The notes beneath the pieces were generated by a model. It saw only the letters and a list, made by a program, of their open reading frames with translations, was not told where the DNA came from and ran no database searches. Of a DNA stretch of 64,000 bases, positions 40,701 through 49,185 are shown one piece after another (positions within the stretch are counted from its first letter, which is position 1; every line of letters begins with the position of its first letter). Source of the stretch: Vibrio neptunius. Its GTDB lineage: Bacteria > Pseudomonadota > Gammaproteobacteria > Enterobacterales > Vibrionaceae. The position numbers and the translations under genes were made by a program. The stretch lies in the NCBI RefSeq assembly GCF_000967495.1, contig NZ_JXXU01000001.1:1-64000 (forward strand), read 5' to 3'.

Positions 40701-42628
40701 CTACAGACTTCACTGCTATCGGTGTTGGTGATATGGCTGGTGACGTATTTGGTAACGGTATGTTGCTGTCTAAGCATATTCGTTTGCAGGCTGCGTTTAA
40801 CCACATGCATATCTTCATTGATCCAAACCCAGATTCAGCGAAGAGCTGGAAAGAGCGTGATCGCTTATTTAAGTTACCTCGTTCAAGCTGGGAAGATTAT
40901 AACACTAAGCTAATTTCTAAAGGTGGCGGCATTTTCTCTCGTCGAGCGAAGTCGATTGCTTTGACACCAGAAATCCAGAAGATGATCGGTACTAAGAAAG
41001 CGTCATTAGCGCCAAACGACCTCATCAAGATGCTGCTTAAGATGGAAGTTGATCTTCTATGGAATGGTGGTATTGGCACCTATGTTAAAGCGTCAAACGA
41101 AACGCATACTGATGTTGGTGACCGTGCTAATGATGTTCTGCGTATTGACGGACGTGACTTGCGTGCAAAAGTTGTCGGTGAAGGTGGGAACTTAGGTATG
41201 ACTCAGCTGGGTCGTATCGAGTATGCTCTGACTGGCGGCCGCGTAAACACGGACTTTGTTGATAATGTCGGTGGCGTGGATTGTTCGGATAACGAAGTTA
41301 ACATTAAGATCTTCCTTAATGGCTTGGTGGCCAATGGCGATCTAACCGTTAAGCAGCGTAATAAGATCCTTGAGTCCATGGAAGATGAAGTGGGTGAGAT
41401 TGTTCTTGATGACGCTTACTGCCAATCTGAATCTATATCTGTGACTGAACAGCAGGGTACTTCGCTCGTCAAAGAGCAGATTCGCTTTATTCACGATTTA
41501 GAGAAAGCGGGTCACCTAGACCGTGCACTTGAATACATCCCAGATGATGAAACGCTACTTGAGCGTGAAAAGCTAGGTAAAGCGTTGACTCGCCCTGAGC
41601 TGTCAGTACTGGTTGCTTACGGAAAAATGGTTCTGAAAGAAGAGCTGGTTCACGATGACATTGCCAACGATGATTACCATGCACAGCAACTAGTCAATTA
41701 CTTCCCAACTGAGTTACGCCGTAACTATTCGCAGCAAATGGATAACCACCCGCTGCGTGCTGAGATTATTGCAACAGCACTTGCAAATCAGATGGTGAAC
41801 GAAATGGGTTGTAACTATGTGACTCGTCTACAAGAAGAGACGGGTGCACATGTTGTTGATATAGCAAATGCTTACGCTGCGTCACGTGAAATCTTCGGTT
41901 TAGGTGATGTGCTTAAGTCACTGCGCGAACTCGACAATGAAGCGTCAACGGAAGCGCAATACGACATGATGTTCTATGTTCGTCGAACGTTGCGCCGCCT
42001 GTCTCGCTGGTTGTTACGCAACCGCACTGGCCGCCAATGTGTGAAAGCACTGATCGAACTTTATCAAGGTGATGTTGAAACGATCAAAGCCAAATTAGAC
42101 GATATGCTGGTGCCTGCTGAAGTCGAAGAGCACAATGAAATGGCTCAGGAGTGGGTTGAACAGGGTATTAGTCCTGAGGTTGCTAATTATGTTGCGCGTT
42201 TGTCTAGCCTATATTCAGTACTGGATATATCAACAGTTGCTCGAGAGAAAGGCAAGTCGATAGAACAGAGCGCTAAGCTGTATTTCAACTTAGGCGATCG
42301 TCTGTCTCTTCATTGGTTCTTGAAGCAGATCAATGGTCAGGCTGTTGATAACCATTGGCAGGCACTGGCAAGAGCAGCGTTCCGTGAAGATCTTGATTGG
42401 CAGCAACGACAGCTAACAGGCCAGGTATTGAGTTGCAGTTGTGCACCGGAAGATCTCGATGTGATGAAAGCTTTGGATGATTGGATCGAAAATAATGAAA
42501 TTTCGCTCCATCGCTGGGAAAACATCCTTAATGAGTTCAAAGTTGGATCAGTGCATGAATTTGCTAAGTTCTCAGTCGCGTTACGTGAGTTGATGTTACT
42601 TAACTTAAACTGTTCAGCTAACGAGTAA
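37787..42628 (+). CDS. gdhB: NAD-specific glutamate dehydrogenase, large (about 180 kDa) type
   Basis: 1613 aa. Catabolic enzyme that deaminates glutamate to 2-oxoglutarate with NAD+. Large regulatory N-terminal (about 1-600, with ACT-like folds), catalytic core about 700-1200 with GGKVARGGLRWSDRQEDFRTE and VPVGAKGGFVCK (substrate Lys), and NAD-domain motifs such as VGVGDMAGDVFGNGML and VVGEGGNLGMTQ. A long C-terminal helical domain follows. The start at 37787 (MTARETLMP) follows GTGGAGTG; an in-frame upstream ATG at 37772 has no such site. Fits with aap and pepN as amino-acid catabolism. The symbol is used by homology. Confidence 0.96.
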   Translation: MTARETLMPVLLEKVYKLIQDKLELAHQPLVTQLAQHLFNNISQDDLVERNESDLYGAVVSLWHHINEKKADDVSVRVFNPTVSRQGWQSTHTIVEIVVPDSPFLVDSVKMALSRLDLASHLMLHGPTQIERNKKGEIASINEGAGVLQSLFHVEVDRLSAKETMSSLKEELLKILTDTALVVQDWLLMVEKLEEVTNQVEAQQGKVAVERDRYEETLKFLRWLGDHNFTFMGYKEYDLVNVDGDTELRPTADKGLGLFGNRNRVRSVKLSDFPDSARLEAKKPFLLIMTKGNTPSRIHRPAYTDYIGIKKFDKDGKVVGEHRFTGLYTSAVYNQSVESIPLIREKVERILAASGYREGSYSYKALHNILENYPRDELLQAKEEELLEVGMGVVQMQDRDMLRLFVRKDPFGRFFSCMVYVTKDRYNTELRRQTQRILKQYFGCDKEVEFTTYFSESPLARTHYIVRVDNNNMDVDVKTIEQNLMEASSTWDDRLSDAIVANFGESKGLPLSKEYLRAFPRSYKEDVMPGSAVADIERLEALSDDNKLAMLFYRPQELGSDSKSVRLKLYHRDEPIHLSDVMPMLENLGLRVIGESPYEVRKANGQVYWILDFSMLHKSEKTVDLREARDRFQQAFAAIWAGELESDGFNRLVLGASLTGREISILRAYARYMRQVGFPFSQQYIEETLSHYPELAKGLVELFAKRFDPKFKGSQKGQTELTNKITEQLDHVESLDDDRIIRRYVEMISATLRTNYYQLDANKQNKPWLSLKMKPSDIPEIPQPVPAFEIFVYAPDIEGVHLRGGKVARGGLRWSDRQEDFRTEILGLVKAQQVKNTVIVPVGAKGGFVCKRQHTLSGRDEIFAEGQRCYKRFIRALLDVSDNIIEGEVIPPKGVVRHDEDDPYLVVAADKGTATFSDLANSVSDEYNFWLGDAFASGGSNGYDHKAMGITAKGGWESVKRHFREMGINCQTTDFTAIGVGDMAGDVFGNGMLLSKHIRLQAAFNHMHIFIDPNPDSAKSWKERDRLFKLPRSSWEDYNTKLISKGGGIFSRRAKSIALTPEIQKMIGTKKASLAPNDLIKMLLKMEVDLLWNGGIGTYVKASNETHTDVGDRANDVLRIDGRDLRAKVVGEGGNLGMTQLGRIEYALTGGRVNTDFVDNVGGVDCSDNEVNIKIFLNGLVANGDLTVKQRNKILESMEDEVGEIVLDDAYCQSESISVTEQQGTSLVKEQIRFIHDLEKAGHLDRALEYIPDDETLLEREKLGKALTRPELSVLVAYGKMVLKEELVHDDIANDDYHAQQLVNYFPTELRRNYSQQMDNHPLRAEIIATALANQMVNEMGCNYVTRLQEETGAHVVDIANAYAASREIFGLGDVLKSLRELDNEASTEAQYDMMFYVRRTLRRLSRWLLRNRTGRQCVKALIELYQGDVETIKAKLDDMLVPAEVEEHNEMAQEWVEQGISPEVANYVARLSSLYSVLDISTVAREKGKSIEQSAKLYFNLGDRLSLHWFLKQINGQAVDNHWQALARAAFREDLDWQQRQLTGQVLSCSCAPEDLDVMKALDDWIENNEISLHRWENILNEFKVGSVHEFAKFSVALRELMLLNLNCSANE

Positions 42629-42672
42629 TTTACACATTTCGTTGAATTATTCGGTAAAACAGTAAATAATAC

Positions 42673-42698
42673 AGCCCCGTTTATACGGGGCTTTTTTC
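42673..42698 (+). terminator. Terminator of NAD-glutamate dehydrogenase gene
   Basis: Stem AGCCCCGT / ACGGGGCT, loop TTAT, six T. It lies 14 bp upstream of the pyrD start. Confidence 0.88.
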
Positions 42699-42711
42699 TA
42701 TCGGAGGCACA

Positions 42712-43722
42712 ATGCTTTACCGTCTAGCCAGAACTGGCTTTTTCCAACTTGATGCCGAAAAGGCACATGATCTCGCAATTCAAAACTTTAAACGTTTTAC
42801 CGGTACACCTCTCGATCTTCTTTATCGTCAACAACTTCCTAATCGTCCAGTCGAATGTATGGGCCTGACTTTCCGTAACCCTGTTGGTTTAGCAGCGGGT
42901 TTGGACAAAAACGGTGAATGTATTGAAGCTTTCGACGCAATGGGCTTTGGCTTTGTTGAAGTCGGGACAGTAACGCCAAGGCCTCAAGCCGGTAACGATA
43001 AGCCGCGTCTTTTTCGTTTAGTGGAAGCTGAAGGTATTATCAACCGAATGGGCTTTAACAACTTAGGTGTCGATAATCTGGTTGACAACGTCAAGAAAGC
43101 TAACTTCGATTGTGTGCTGGGTATTAATATCGGTAAGAACAAAGATACACCGATTGAAAAGGGTGCCGAAGACTATCTGATCTGTATGGAAAAAGTGTAT
43201 GAGCAAGCAGGCTATATCGCCGTGAATATCTCATCGCCAAACACTCCAGGATTACGCTCACTTCAGTACGGTGAAGCTTTGGATGAACTGCTGTCTGAAT
43301 TAAAAGTGAAGCAGGCCGAGCTAACGGAGAAGCATAATAAGTATGTACCACTTGCACTTAAGATCGCTCCGGATCTTAGTGATGATGAGATCAGCCAGAT
43401 CTGTGAGTCTTTACTGAAGAACAACATTGATGGTGTTATCGCGACAAATACAACATTGGATCGCAGTGTTGTTGAAGGAATGAAGCATGCCAATGAAGCA
43501 GGTGGGTTGAGTGGTCGTCCGGTTCAATCTCGAAGTACTGAAGTTGTTCGTCGTCTACATGAAGAGTTGGGAGATCAAATTCCGGTTATCGGGGTAGGTG
43601 GTATTGACTCATACGTTGCAGCGAAAGAGAAAATGATGGCAGGCGCGCAACTTGTCCAAGTTTACTCTGGTTTTATCTATCATGGTCCAACTCTTGTAAG
43701 AGATATTGTTAAAAACCTATGA
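42712..43722 (+). CDS. pyrD: Dihydroorotate dehydrogenase (quinone), class 2
   Basis: 336 aa, same length as E. coli PyrD. Membrane-associated N-terminal helix ([19 protein letters not shown]) for quinone access, FMN-binding [10 protein letters not shown], catalytic serine in [12 protein letters not shown], and the phosphate-binding VGVGGI near the end. Fourth step of pyrimidine synthesis. GGAGGC precedes the ATG. Followed by zapC as in E. coli. Confidence 0.97.
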   Translation: MLYRLARTGFFQLDAEKAHDLAIQNFKRFTGTPLDLLYRQQLPNRPVECMGLTFRNPVGLAAGLDKNGECIEAFDAMGFGFVEVGTVTPRPQAGNDKPRLFRLVEAEGIINRMGFNNLGVDNLVDNVKKANFDCVLGINIGKNKDTPIEKGAEDYLICMEKVYEQAGYIAVNISSPNTPGLRSLQYGEALDELLSELKVKQAELTEKHNKYVPLALKIAPDLSDDEISQICESLLKNNIDGVIATNTTLDRSVVEGMKHANEAGGLSGRPVQSRSTEVVRRLHEELGDQIPVIGVGGIDSYVAAKEKMMAGAQLVQVYSGFIYHGPTLVRDIVKNL

Positions 43723-43729
43723 TATCTTG

Positions 43730-43742
43730 GTGACACTGTCAC
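43730..43742. other. matS site (perfect) between pyrD and zapC
   Basis: GTGACACTGTCAC fits the MatP-binding consensus GTGACRNYGTCAC at every position. It marks the Ter macrodomain; matP itself is encoded in this window. Confidence 0.9.
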
Positions 43743-43775
43743 ACTGGCATAAAGCCTGAATGTACTCAGTTTTTG

Positions 43776-43810
43776 AAGAGGAAATGATATATCATTTCCT
43801 CTTTTTTTTT
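43776..43810 (+). terminator. Terminator of pyrD
   Basis: Stem GAGGAAATGAT / ATCATTTCCTC, loop of 2 to 4, followed by a run of about nine T. Confidence 0.88.
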
Positions 43811-43893
43811 GTTCATTAGCGAATAGAATTTCGGTAAATGTATGGGAAGGTAATTAAGTGTTTTACCTGAATTGACTTTTACACGAGATTGGA

Positions 43894-44448
43894 ATGATGC
43901 TTAAACCGAGTGACAAATGGACTTGGTACTATGATGACACAGAGCAGCACCTGATGCTGGATCTGGGTGATGATATGGTATTCAAGACAAATCTTTCCAA
44001 AAAGTTGATTGTAGATTGCGCAATCGGTGTTAACGAATTCTCCGTTGATGATGCTTCTGCCTACCAAACATACAAAGAGCAAATTGCTCATCTAGACCTT
44101 TCAGAGCCTCGTCAGGCTGAATTAGCCCTCTATTGTGTTGCAGCAAAGCGCTTCCATAAGCCAGTCCAACCCAAGAGCTGGTTTTTTGATTGCCTCTCAG
44201 ATGGTCTAAATGTGCCTGTAGAAGGTGATTTTGTCCAATTGTCGAACAATTATAGCAATGGTTATTTCTTGGTACTGGAAGTAGGAGATAGTGCCAGCTT
44301 ATGTGCATCGATTAACTTGGAAGCATTTGTTCTTAATGGCGTCAAATCCCTTCAATTTGGCCAGGCGATTAAAGTCATGCATGATCGCATGAATACCGCC
44401 AATCATATTCTCTCTGGTCAGACACAACCTATGGCTCTGGTCAGCTAA
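43894..44448 (+). CDS. zapC: Cell-division protein ZapC
   Basis: 184 aa. Binds and bundles FtsZ at the division ring. The N-terminus MMLKPSDKWTWYYDD lines up with E. coli ZapC MRIKPDDNWRWYYDE, and the middle PKSWFFDCLSD and end LQFGQAIKVMHDRM are conserved. ATG at 43894 keeps that alignment; a second ATG follows at once. Same pyrD-zapC neighbourhood as in enterobacteria. Confidence 0.93.
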   Translation: MMLKPSDKWTWYYDDTEQHLMLDLGDDMVFKTNLSKKLIVDCAIGVNEFSVDDASAYQTYKEQIAHLDLSEPRQAELALYCVAAKRFHKPVQPKSWFFDCLSDGLNVPVEGDFVQLSNNYSNGYFLVLEVGDSASLCASINLEAFVLNGVKSLQFGQAIKVMHDRMNTANHILSGQTQPMALVS

Positions 44449-44475
44449 CAATTCGTTCCTTTGTTTCATTTCCCT

Positions 44476-44500
44476 GTCGGCCTTCGAGCCGACTTTTTTT
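44476..44500 (+). terminator. Terminator of zapC
   Basis: Stem GTCGGC / GCCGAC with loop CTTCGA and seven T. Confidence 0.85.
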
Positions 44501-44908
44501 GCTTAAAACCACTTTCATTTGAGATTGAAGGTAGGGGATAACGTGAGTTATCCATAATTTCTCGATTTATCTATCAATAAAATATTCCCACTTCTGATAC
44601 TGCTACGCTCCCGATTTAACCTTTTTATTCCCCAATTAGCGACTTTTTGTAATTTAATTACGTAAAATGGGTTCTTTGGTATAGTCCAATTTTGGTGTGA
44701 ATAAGCATTCACTACCAATTAAAGCCTGACTGACTGTACAAAGTTGTCTTAGCTTTAAACTTCAGGTTGAAAGTAAATGATCCGCATTAATATGCTGATG
44801 TTTTGTTCAATTGAGTGTATTGAGGGAAAGATAAAGGTGGATTGAACTAACGTAATTGATGTGAGGCAGGTATAATGAAGGGTCATTTATCAAGAATTTA
44901 AGAACACT
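44501..44908. other. Non-coding gap upstream of rlmL
   Basis: The zapC-rlmL gap is 460 bp including the zapC terminator. In E. coli ycbX occupies this position; here no gene of that size is present. A TATAAT hexamer at 44871-44876, about 35 bp before the rlmL ATG, is a likely -10; no convincing -35 partner is placed. A 22-codon frame from about 44777 has no good ribosome site and is not called. Confidence 0.5.
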
Positions 44909-47032
44909 ATGCATCAATATCTTGCGGTTACGTCCAACGGTTTGGAAAACTTGTTGGTTGAAGAGTTAACTAAGCTAGGGATCGCGAATGCCAAACCTGT
45001 TCAAGCAGGGGTACGCTTTAAAGCATCAAATGAGCAAATTTATCGTTGTTGCTTATGGAGCCGCTTAGCGTCGCGTTTCGTCCGTGTACTATCTGAGTTC
45101 ACTTGTAACGATGATATGGATCTCTATCTAGCAACGTCTTCAGTGAATTGGGTCAATCAATTCCATAGTTCGAAGATGTTTGTTGTTGATTTCAACGGTA
45201 CTAACCGTGAAATCCGCAATAGCCAGTACGGTGCAATGAAAGTGAAAGATGCTGTTGTGGATAGTTTCGAGAAAAAGAACCTTCCAAGACCTTCGATCAG
45301 TAAAGATCGCGCCGATCTTCGTATCCATGTGCGTCTACATCGTGATAAAGCGATTCTTGGTGTGGATATGGTGGGTGGCGGCCTTCATCAACGTGGCTAT
45401 CGCCCAGAATCTGGCCGTGCGCCACTTCGAGAAACACTAGCGGCTGCTATTATACAGCGTAGTGGCTGGAGTTCTGATAAGCCGCTGTTAGACCCTATGT
45501 GTGGTTCAGGTACGCTCTTGATTGAAGCGGCTATGATGGCGGCGAACATGGCTCCTGGCGTGAACCGTGAGAAATGGGGCTTTGAGTCTCTAGAAGACTT
45601 TGAACCTGCGCTTTGGGCTGAGATTAAATCAGAAGCCGCAGTACAGGCGAGAAGAGGTGTCAAAAAAGTTGACGCCAAGTTTTTCGGCTTTGATAACGAC
45701 GCGCGAGTGCTTAAAACCGCACAAGACAACGCGCGCCGAGCTGGTGTTGATTCTCTGATTGAATTTAACCTTGGTGATGCTGCGCAAGTTAAGCGTCCTC
45801 AAAAGTTTGAAGTGGGCGTTATTGTTTCAAACCCACCATACGGTGAGCGTTTAGGTACTCATCCTGGCTTGATTGCTTTGTACACGGCATTTGGTGCTCA
45901 ACTGAAATCCGAGTTCGGTGGCTGCCAAGCGTCTATTTTCTCTAGTTCTGATGAGCTTCTAAGCTGTTTACGCATGCGTGCGGATAAGCAGTTCAAACTG
46001 AACAATGGTGCGTTACCTTGTCACCAGAAGAATTACTCAATTAGTGACCGTCCGGTAGAGAATAAAGGTGACAATGTCACTGAATCGCTGATTGCACCTG
46101 ATTTTTCTAACCGCTTGAAGAAGAACATTGCCAAAATTGGTAAATGGGCGCGTAAAGAGAAGCTCGATTGCTACCGAATTTATGATGCAGACTTACCAGA
46201 ATACAATGTTGCGATCGATGTTTACCTCGATCACCTTGTGATCCAAGAATACGCTGCACCAAAGAATATCCCTGAAGAAAAGGCTAAGCGCCGTCTGACA
46301 GATATTATTCGCGCAGCTATTCAAGTGACGGGTACAGAAGCGAATAAAGTTGTACTTAAAGTTCGTGAAAAGCAGAGAGGGCGTTCACAGTACCAAAAGC
46401 TGTCTCAAGAGTCTGAAACACTCAATGTCCATGAGTATGGTGTGCAGCTTAAAGTAAACCTGCATGACTACCTAGATACAGGCTTGTTTTTAGACCATAA
46501 GATTACTCGTCGTAAACTCGGCGAAATGGCACAAGGTAAAGACTTTTTAAATCTGTTTGCTTACACCGGATCTGGCACGGTGCATGCCGCTTGTGGTGGA
46601 GCTAAATCAACAACAACCGTTGATATGTCGAATACCTATCTAGAGTGGGCAAAAGAAAACATGAAACTGAATGGCCAAGTTGGCCGTCAGCATAGATTCG
46701 AGCAAGCTGATTGCCTACAGTGGCTTGAGCGCTCAACGGCACAATTTGATCTTATCTTTATCGATCCGCCAACGTTCTCCAACTCTAAGCGTATGGAACA
46801 AAGCTTTGATGTACAGCGAGATCATATTCAGTTAATGAAGAACCTCAAGCGTTTGCTTCGCAATGGCGGTACGATTGTGTTCTCAAACAATAAGCGTCAC
46901 TTTAAGATGGATATGGAAGGTTTGGACGAACTTGGCTTAGCTGCAAAGAATATTTCACACCAAACTTTACCAATGGATTTTTCGCGCAATAAACACATTC
47001 ATAACTGCTGGGTTTTGACTCACAAGGAATAG
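44909..47032 (+). CDS. rlmL: Bifunctional 23S rRNA methyltransferase RlmL/RlmK (m2G2445, m7G2069)
   Basis: 707 aa. An N-terminal THUMP domain (about 45-155) precedes the RlmL methyltransferase domain with [14 protein letters not shown] and catalytic SNPPYGER (about 310). The C-terminal RlmK domain has [14 protein letters not shown] and the [12 protein letters not shown] motif. Length is close to E. coli RlmL (702). A perfect matS lies inside (46068). Followed 10 bp later by the glutaredoxin-like gene. Confidence 0.97.
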   Translation: MHQYLAVTSNGLENLLVEELTKLGIANAKPVQAGVRFKASNEQIYRCCLWSRLASRFVRVLSEFTCNDDMDLYLATSSVNWVNQFHSSKMFVVDFNGTNREIRNSQYGAMKVKDAVVDSFEKKNLPRPSISKDRADLRIHVRLHRDKAILGVDMVGGGLHQRGYRPESGRAPLRETLAAAIIQRSGWSSDKPLLDPMCGSGTLLIEAAMMAANMAPGVNREKWGFESLEDFEPALWAEIKSEAAVQARRGVKKVDAKFFGFDNDARVLKTAQDNARRAGVDSLIEFNLGDAAQVKRPQKFEVGVIVSNPPYGERLGTHPGLIALYTAFGAQLKSEFGGCQASIFSSSDELLSCLRMRADKQFKLNNGALPCHQKNYSISDRPVENKGDNVTESLIAPDFSNRLKKNIAKIGKWARKEKLDCYRIYDADLPEYNVAIDVYLDHLVIQEYAAPKNIPEEKAKRRLTDIIRAAIQVTGTEANKVVLKVREKQRGRSQYQKLSQESETLNVHEYGVQLKVNLHDYLDTGLFLDHKITRRKLGEMAQGKDFLNLFAYTGSGTVHAACGGAKSTTTVDMSNTYLEWAKENMKLNGQVGRQHRFEQADCLQWLERSTAQFDLIFIDPPTFSNSKRMEQSFDVQRDHIQLMKNLKRLLRNGGTIVFSNNKRHFKMDMEGLDELGLAAKNISHQTLPMDFSRNKHIHNCWVLTHKE
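46068..46080. other. matS site (perfect) inside rlmL
   Basis: GTGACAATGTCAC fits GTGACRNYGTCAC at every position. Codons there read KGDNVTE, so the site sits in a coding region. Confidence 0.85.
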
Positions 47033-47042
47033 TAGGTCACAC

Positions 47043-47285
47043 GTGATCACTTTATACAGTACAGAAGGGTGCCATCTATGCGAGATGGCATTTGACCTTA
47101 CAAAACAGCTCAATATTTCTCATCAGGTCGAGATTGTCGATATTGCTTTCGACGATGAATTGTTTTCTCGTTACGGTGTCACCATTCCGGTGCTCAATTA
47201 TCAAGGTAGCGAGCTTAATTGGCCGTTTGATTTACAACAATTACAGCTTTGGTTAGACGAAAATGGCATTACTTACAATAAATAA
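47043..47285 (+). CDS. Glutaredoxin-like small protein (DUF836)
   Basis: 80 aa, thioredoxin fold. The redox motif CHLC at residues 10-13 follows ITLYSTEG, and the cis-Pro motif is TIPVLNYQG. Redox partner unknown. It lies between rlmL and uup and overlaps the uup start by 23 bp, so the three are probably one transcript. Confidence 0.85.
   Translation: MITLYSTEGCHLCEMAFDLTKQLNISHQVEIVDIAFDDELFSRYGVTIPVLNYQGSELNWPFDLQQLQLWLDENGITYNK
47170..47182. other. matS-like site, one mismatch (3' end of glutaredoxin-like gene)
   Basis: GTTACGGTGTCAC differs from the matS consensus only at base 3. Confidence 0.45.
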
Positions 47286-49179
47286 TGGATTACTGGCCTA
47301 TGGTGATCATCCTCTTCTAGATAACGCAGATTTCGCATTGCAAGAGAATGAACGCGTTTGTTTGGTTGGTAGAAACGGTGCGGGTAAATCGACGTTAATG
47401 AAAGTGCTTGCCGGTGAGGTGGCACTCGATGATGGAAAGCTAACAGTTACCCAAGATGTTGTCGTTTCACGCCTAGAGCAAGACCCACCAAGAAACCAAG
47501 AAGGTACTGTGTTCGATTATGTTGCTGGTGGGCTAGCAGAAATCGGCGAGCAGATTAAGATCTATCAAGATCAGCTCGATCTGATTGCGGTTGACCCATC
47601 AGAGCAGAACATCAATAAGCTTGCACGTATTCAAGAGAACCTAGAACACTCTGGTGCGTGGCGCTTTGAAGACCGTATCAAGAACGTGCTCGCTGCGCTT
47701 AAGCTCGATGGCCACACCAAACTGACTGACCTTTCTGGAGGTTGGCAGCGCAAAGCAGCGCTTGCGAGAGCATTGGTTCGCGATCCAGACGTATTATTAC
47801 TTGATGAGCCAACTAACCATCTTGATGTCACAACGATTGAATGGTTAGAGAGCTTCCTCAAAGACTTCCGTGGCTCGATTATCTTTATCTCTCACGACCG
47901 TGCGTTCATCAAATCGATGGCGACACGTATTGTCGACCTTGATCGCGGCAAACTGGCTTCTTTCCCAGGTAACTATGACAACTACCTAGTCGATAAAGAA
48001 GAGATGCTCAGGGTCGAAGAAATGCAAAATGCAGAATTCGATAAAAAGCTCGCTCAAGAAGAAGTGTGGATTCGTCAAGGTATCAAGGCTCGACGTACCC
48101 GTAACGAAGGGCGCGTACGTGCGCTTAAAAAGCTACGTGAAGAGCGAAGTGATCGCCGTGAAGTGCAGGGCAAAGCAAATATCCAGATTGATGATGCGTC
48201 ACGCTCAGGCAAGATCGTGTTTGAAGCAAAGAACATCAACTACGACATTGATGGCAAGTCGATCGTTAAGGATTTCTCTTTCAATATCATGCGCGGTGAC
48301 CGCATCGCCCTGATTGGACCAAACGGCTGTGGTAAGAGTACGCTGCTTAAGCTGTTACTGGATGAACTTCAGCCTCAGTCCGGTAAGCTCCACTGTGGCA
48401 CTAAGCTAGAGGTGGCTTATTTTGACCAGTACCGTGAAGTACTAGATCCTGAAAAGTCGGTGATTGATAACCTAGCTGATGGTAAACAAGAAGTCATGGT
48501 TGGTGGTCGTCCGCGCCATGCGTTGAGCTATCTGCAAGATTTCTTATTTGCGCCTAAACGTGCTCGTACTCCGGTTAAAGCACTCTCCGGAGGCGAGAAA
48601 AACCGTTTATTGCTGGCAAGAATATTCCTAAGGCCAAACAACTTGTTGGTGCTAGATGAACCAACCAACGATTTAGATATCGAAACTTTGGAACTTTTAG
48701 AAGATTTGCTTGCCAATTATCAGGGTACGCTTTTACTTGTCAGTCATGATCGTCAGTTTGTCGATAACACAGTAACGACAAGCTGGATTTTTGAAGGTGA
48801 AGGCGTTATTGAGGAATTTGTTGGTGGTTATCACGATGCGCAGCAACAACGTATTCAAACTCAGAAGGCTCGCGCGTCTGAAAAACCAACAAAAAGTATT
48901 AAACAGGTTGAGGAAACTCCCAAAACCGCGGCAGTAAAGAACAAGCCTAAGAAGTTATCTTATAAACTGCAGCGAGAGTTAGAAGCATTGCCAGTCAAAC
49001 TTGAAGAGTTAGAAGCAGACATTGAGAGCTTACAAAAGCAGGTCAACAGCGCCGATTTCTTTTCAAAACCCGTCGAGCAAACGCAACCCGTATTAGATAA
49101 GCTAACTGCTGCAGAGCAGGAGCTTGAAATTGCCTTCGTACGCTGGGAAGAGCTCGAAGCAATGCAACAGGAAAGTTAA
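47263..49179 (+). CDS. uup: ABC-F ATPase Uup
   Basis: 638 aa. Two ABC domains without TM segments: Walker A GRNGAGKST (about 37) and GPNGCGKST (about 351), signatures LSGGWQRKAALAR and LSGGEKNRLLLAR, ABC-F linker with a Lys/Arg-rich coil between them, and a C-terminal coiled coil (about 560-635). ABC-F proteins act on ribosomes; loss of Uup raises precise excision of transposons in E. coli. Start MALLTINNG matches the family. Confidence 0.96.
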   Translation: MALLTINNGLLAYGDHPLLDNADFALQENERVCLVGRNGAGKSTLMKVLAGEVALDDGKLTVTQDVVVSRLEQDPPRNQEGTVFDYVAGGLAEIGEQIKIYQDQLDLIAVDPSEQNINKLARIQENLEHSGAWRFEDRIKNVLAALKLDGHTKLTDLSGGWQRKAALARALVRDPDVLLLDEPTNHLDVTTIEWLESFLKDFRGSIIFISHDRAFIKSMATRIVDLDRGKLASFPGNYDNYLVDKEEMLRVEEMQNAEFDKKLAQEEVWIRQGIKARRTRNEGRVRALKKLREERSDRREVQGKANIQIDDASRSGKIVFEAKNINYDIDGKSIVKDFSFNIMRGDRIALIGPNGCGKSTLLKLLLDELQPQSGKLHCGTKLEVAYFDQYREVLDPEKSVIDNLADGKQEVMVGGRPRHALSYLQDFLFAPKRARTPVKALSGGEKNRLLLARIFLRPNNLLVLDEPTNDLDIETLELLEDLLANYQGTLLLVSHDRQFVDNTVTTSWIFEGEGVIEEFVGGYHDAQQQRIQTQKARASEKPTKSIKQVEETPKTAAVKNKPKKLSYKLQRELEALPVKLEELEADIESLQKQVNSADFFSKPVEQTQPVLDKLTAAEQELEIAFVRWEELEAMQQES

Positions 49180-49185
49180 CGAAAA

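Noticed and set aside
44777..44845. 22-codon ATG frame in the zapC-rlmL gap
   Set aside because: Weak ribosome site, no terminator or family support; expected by chance.
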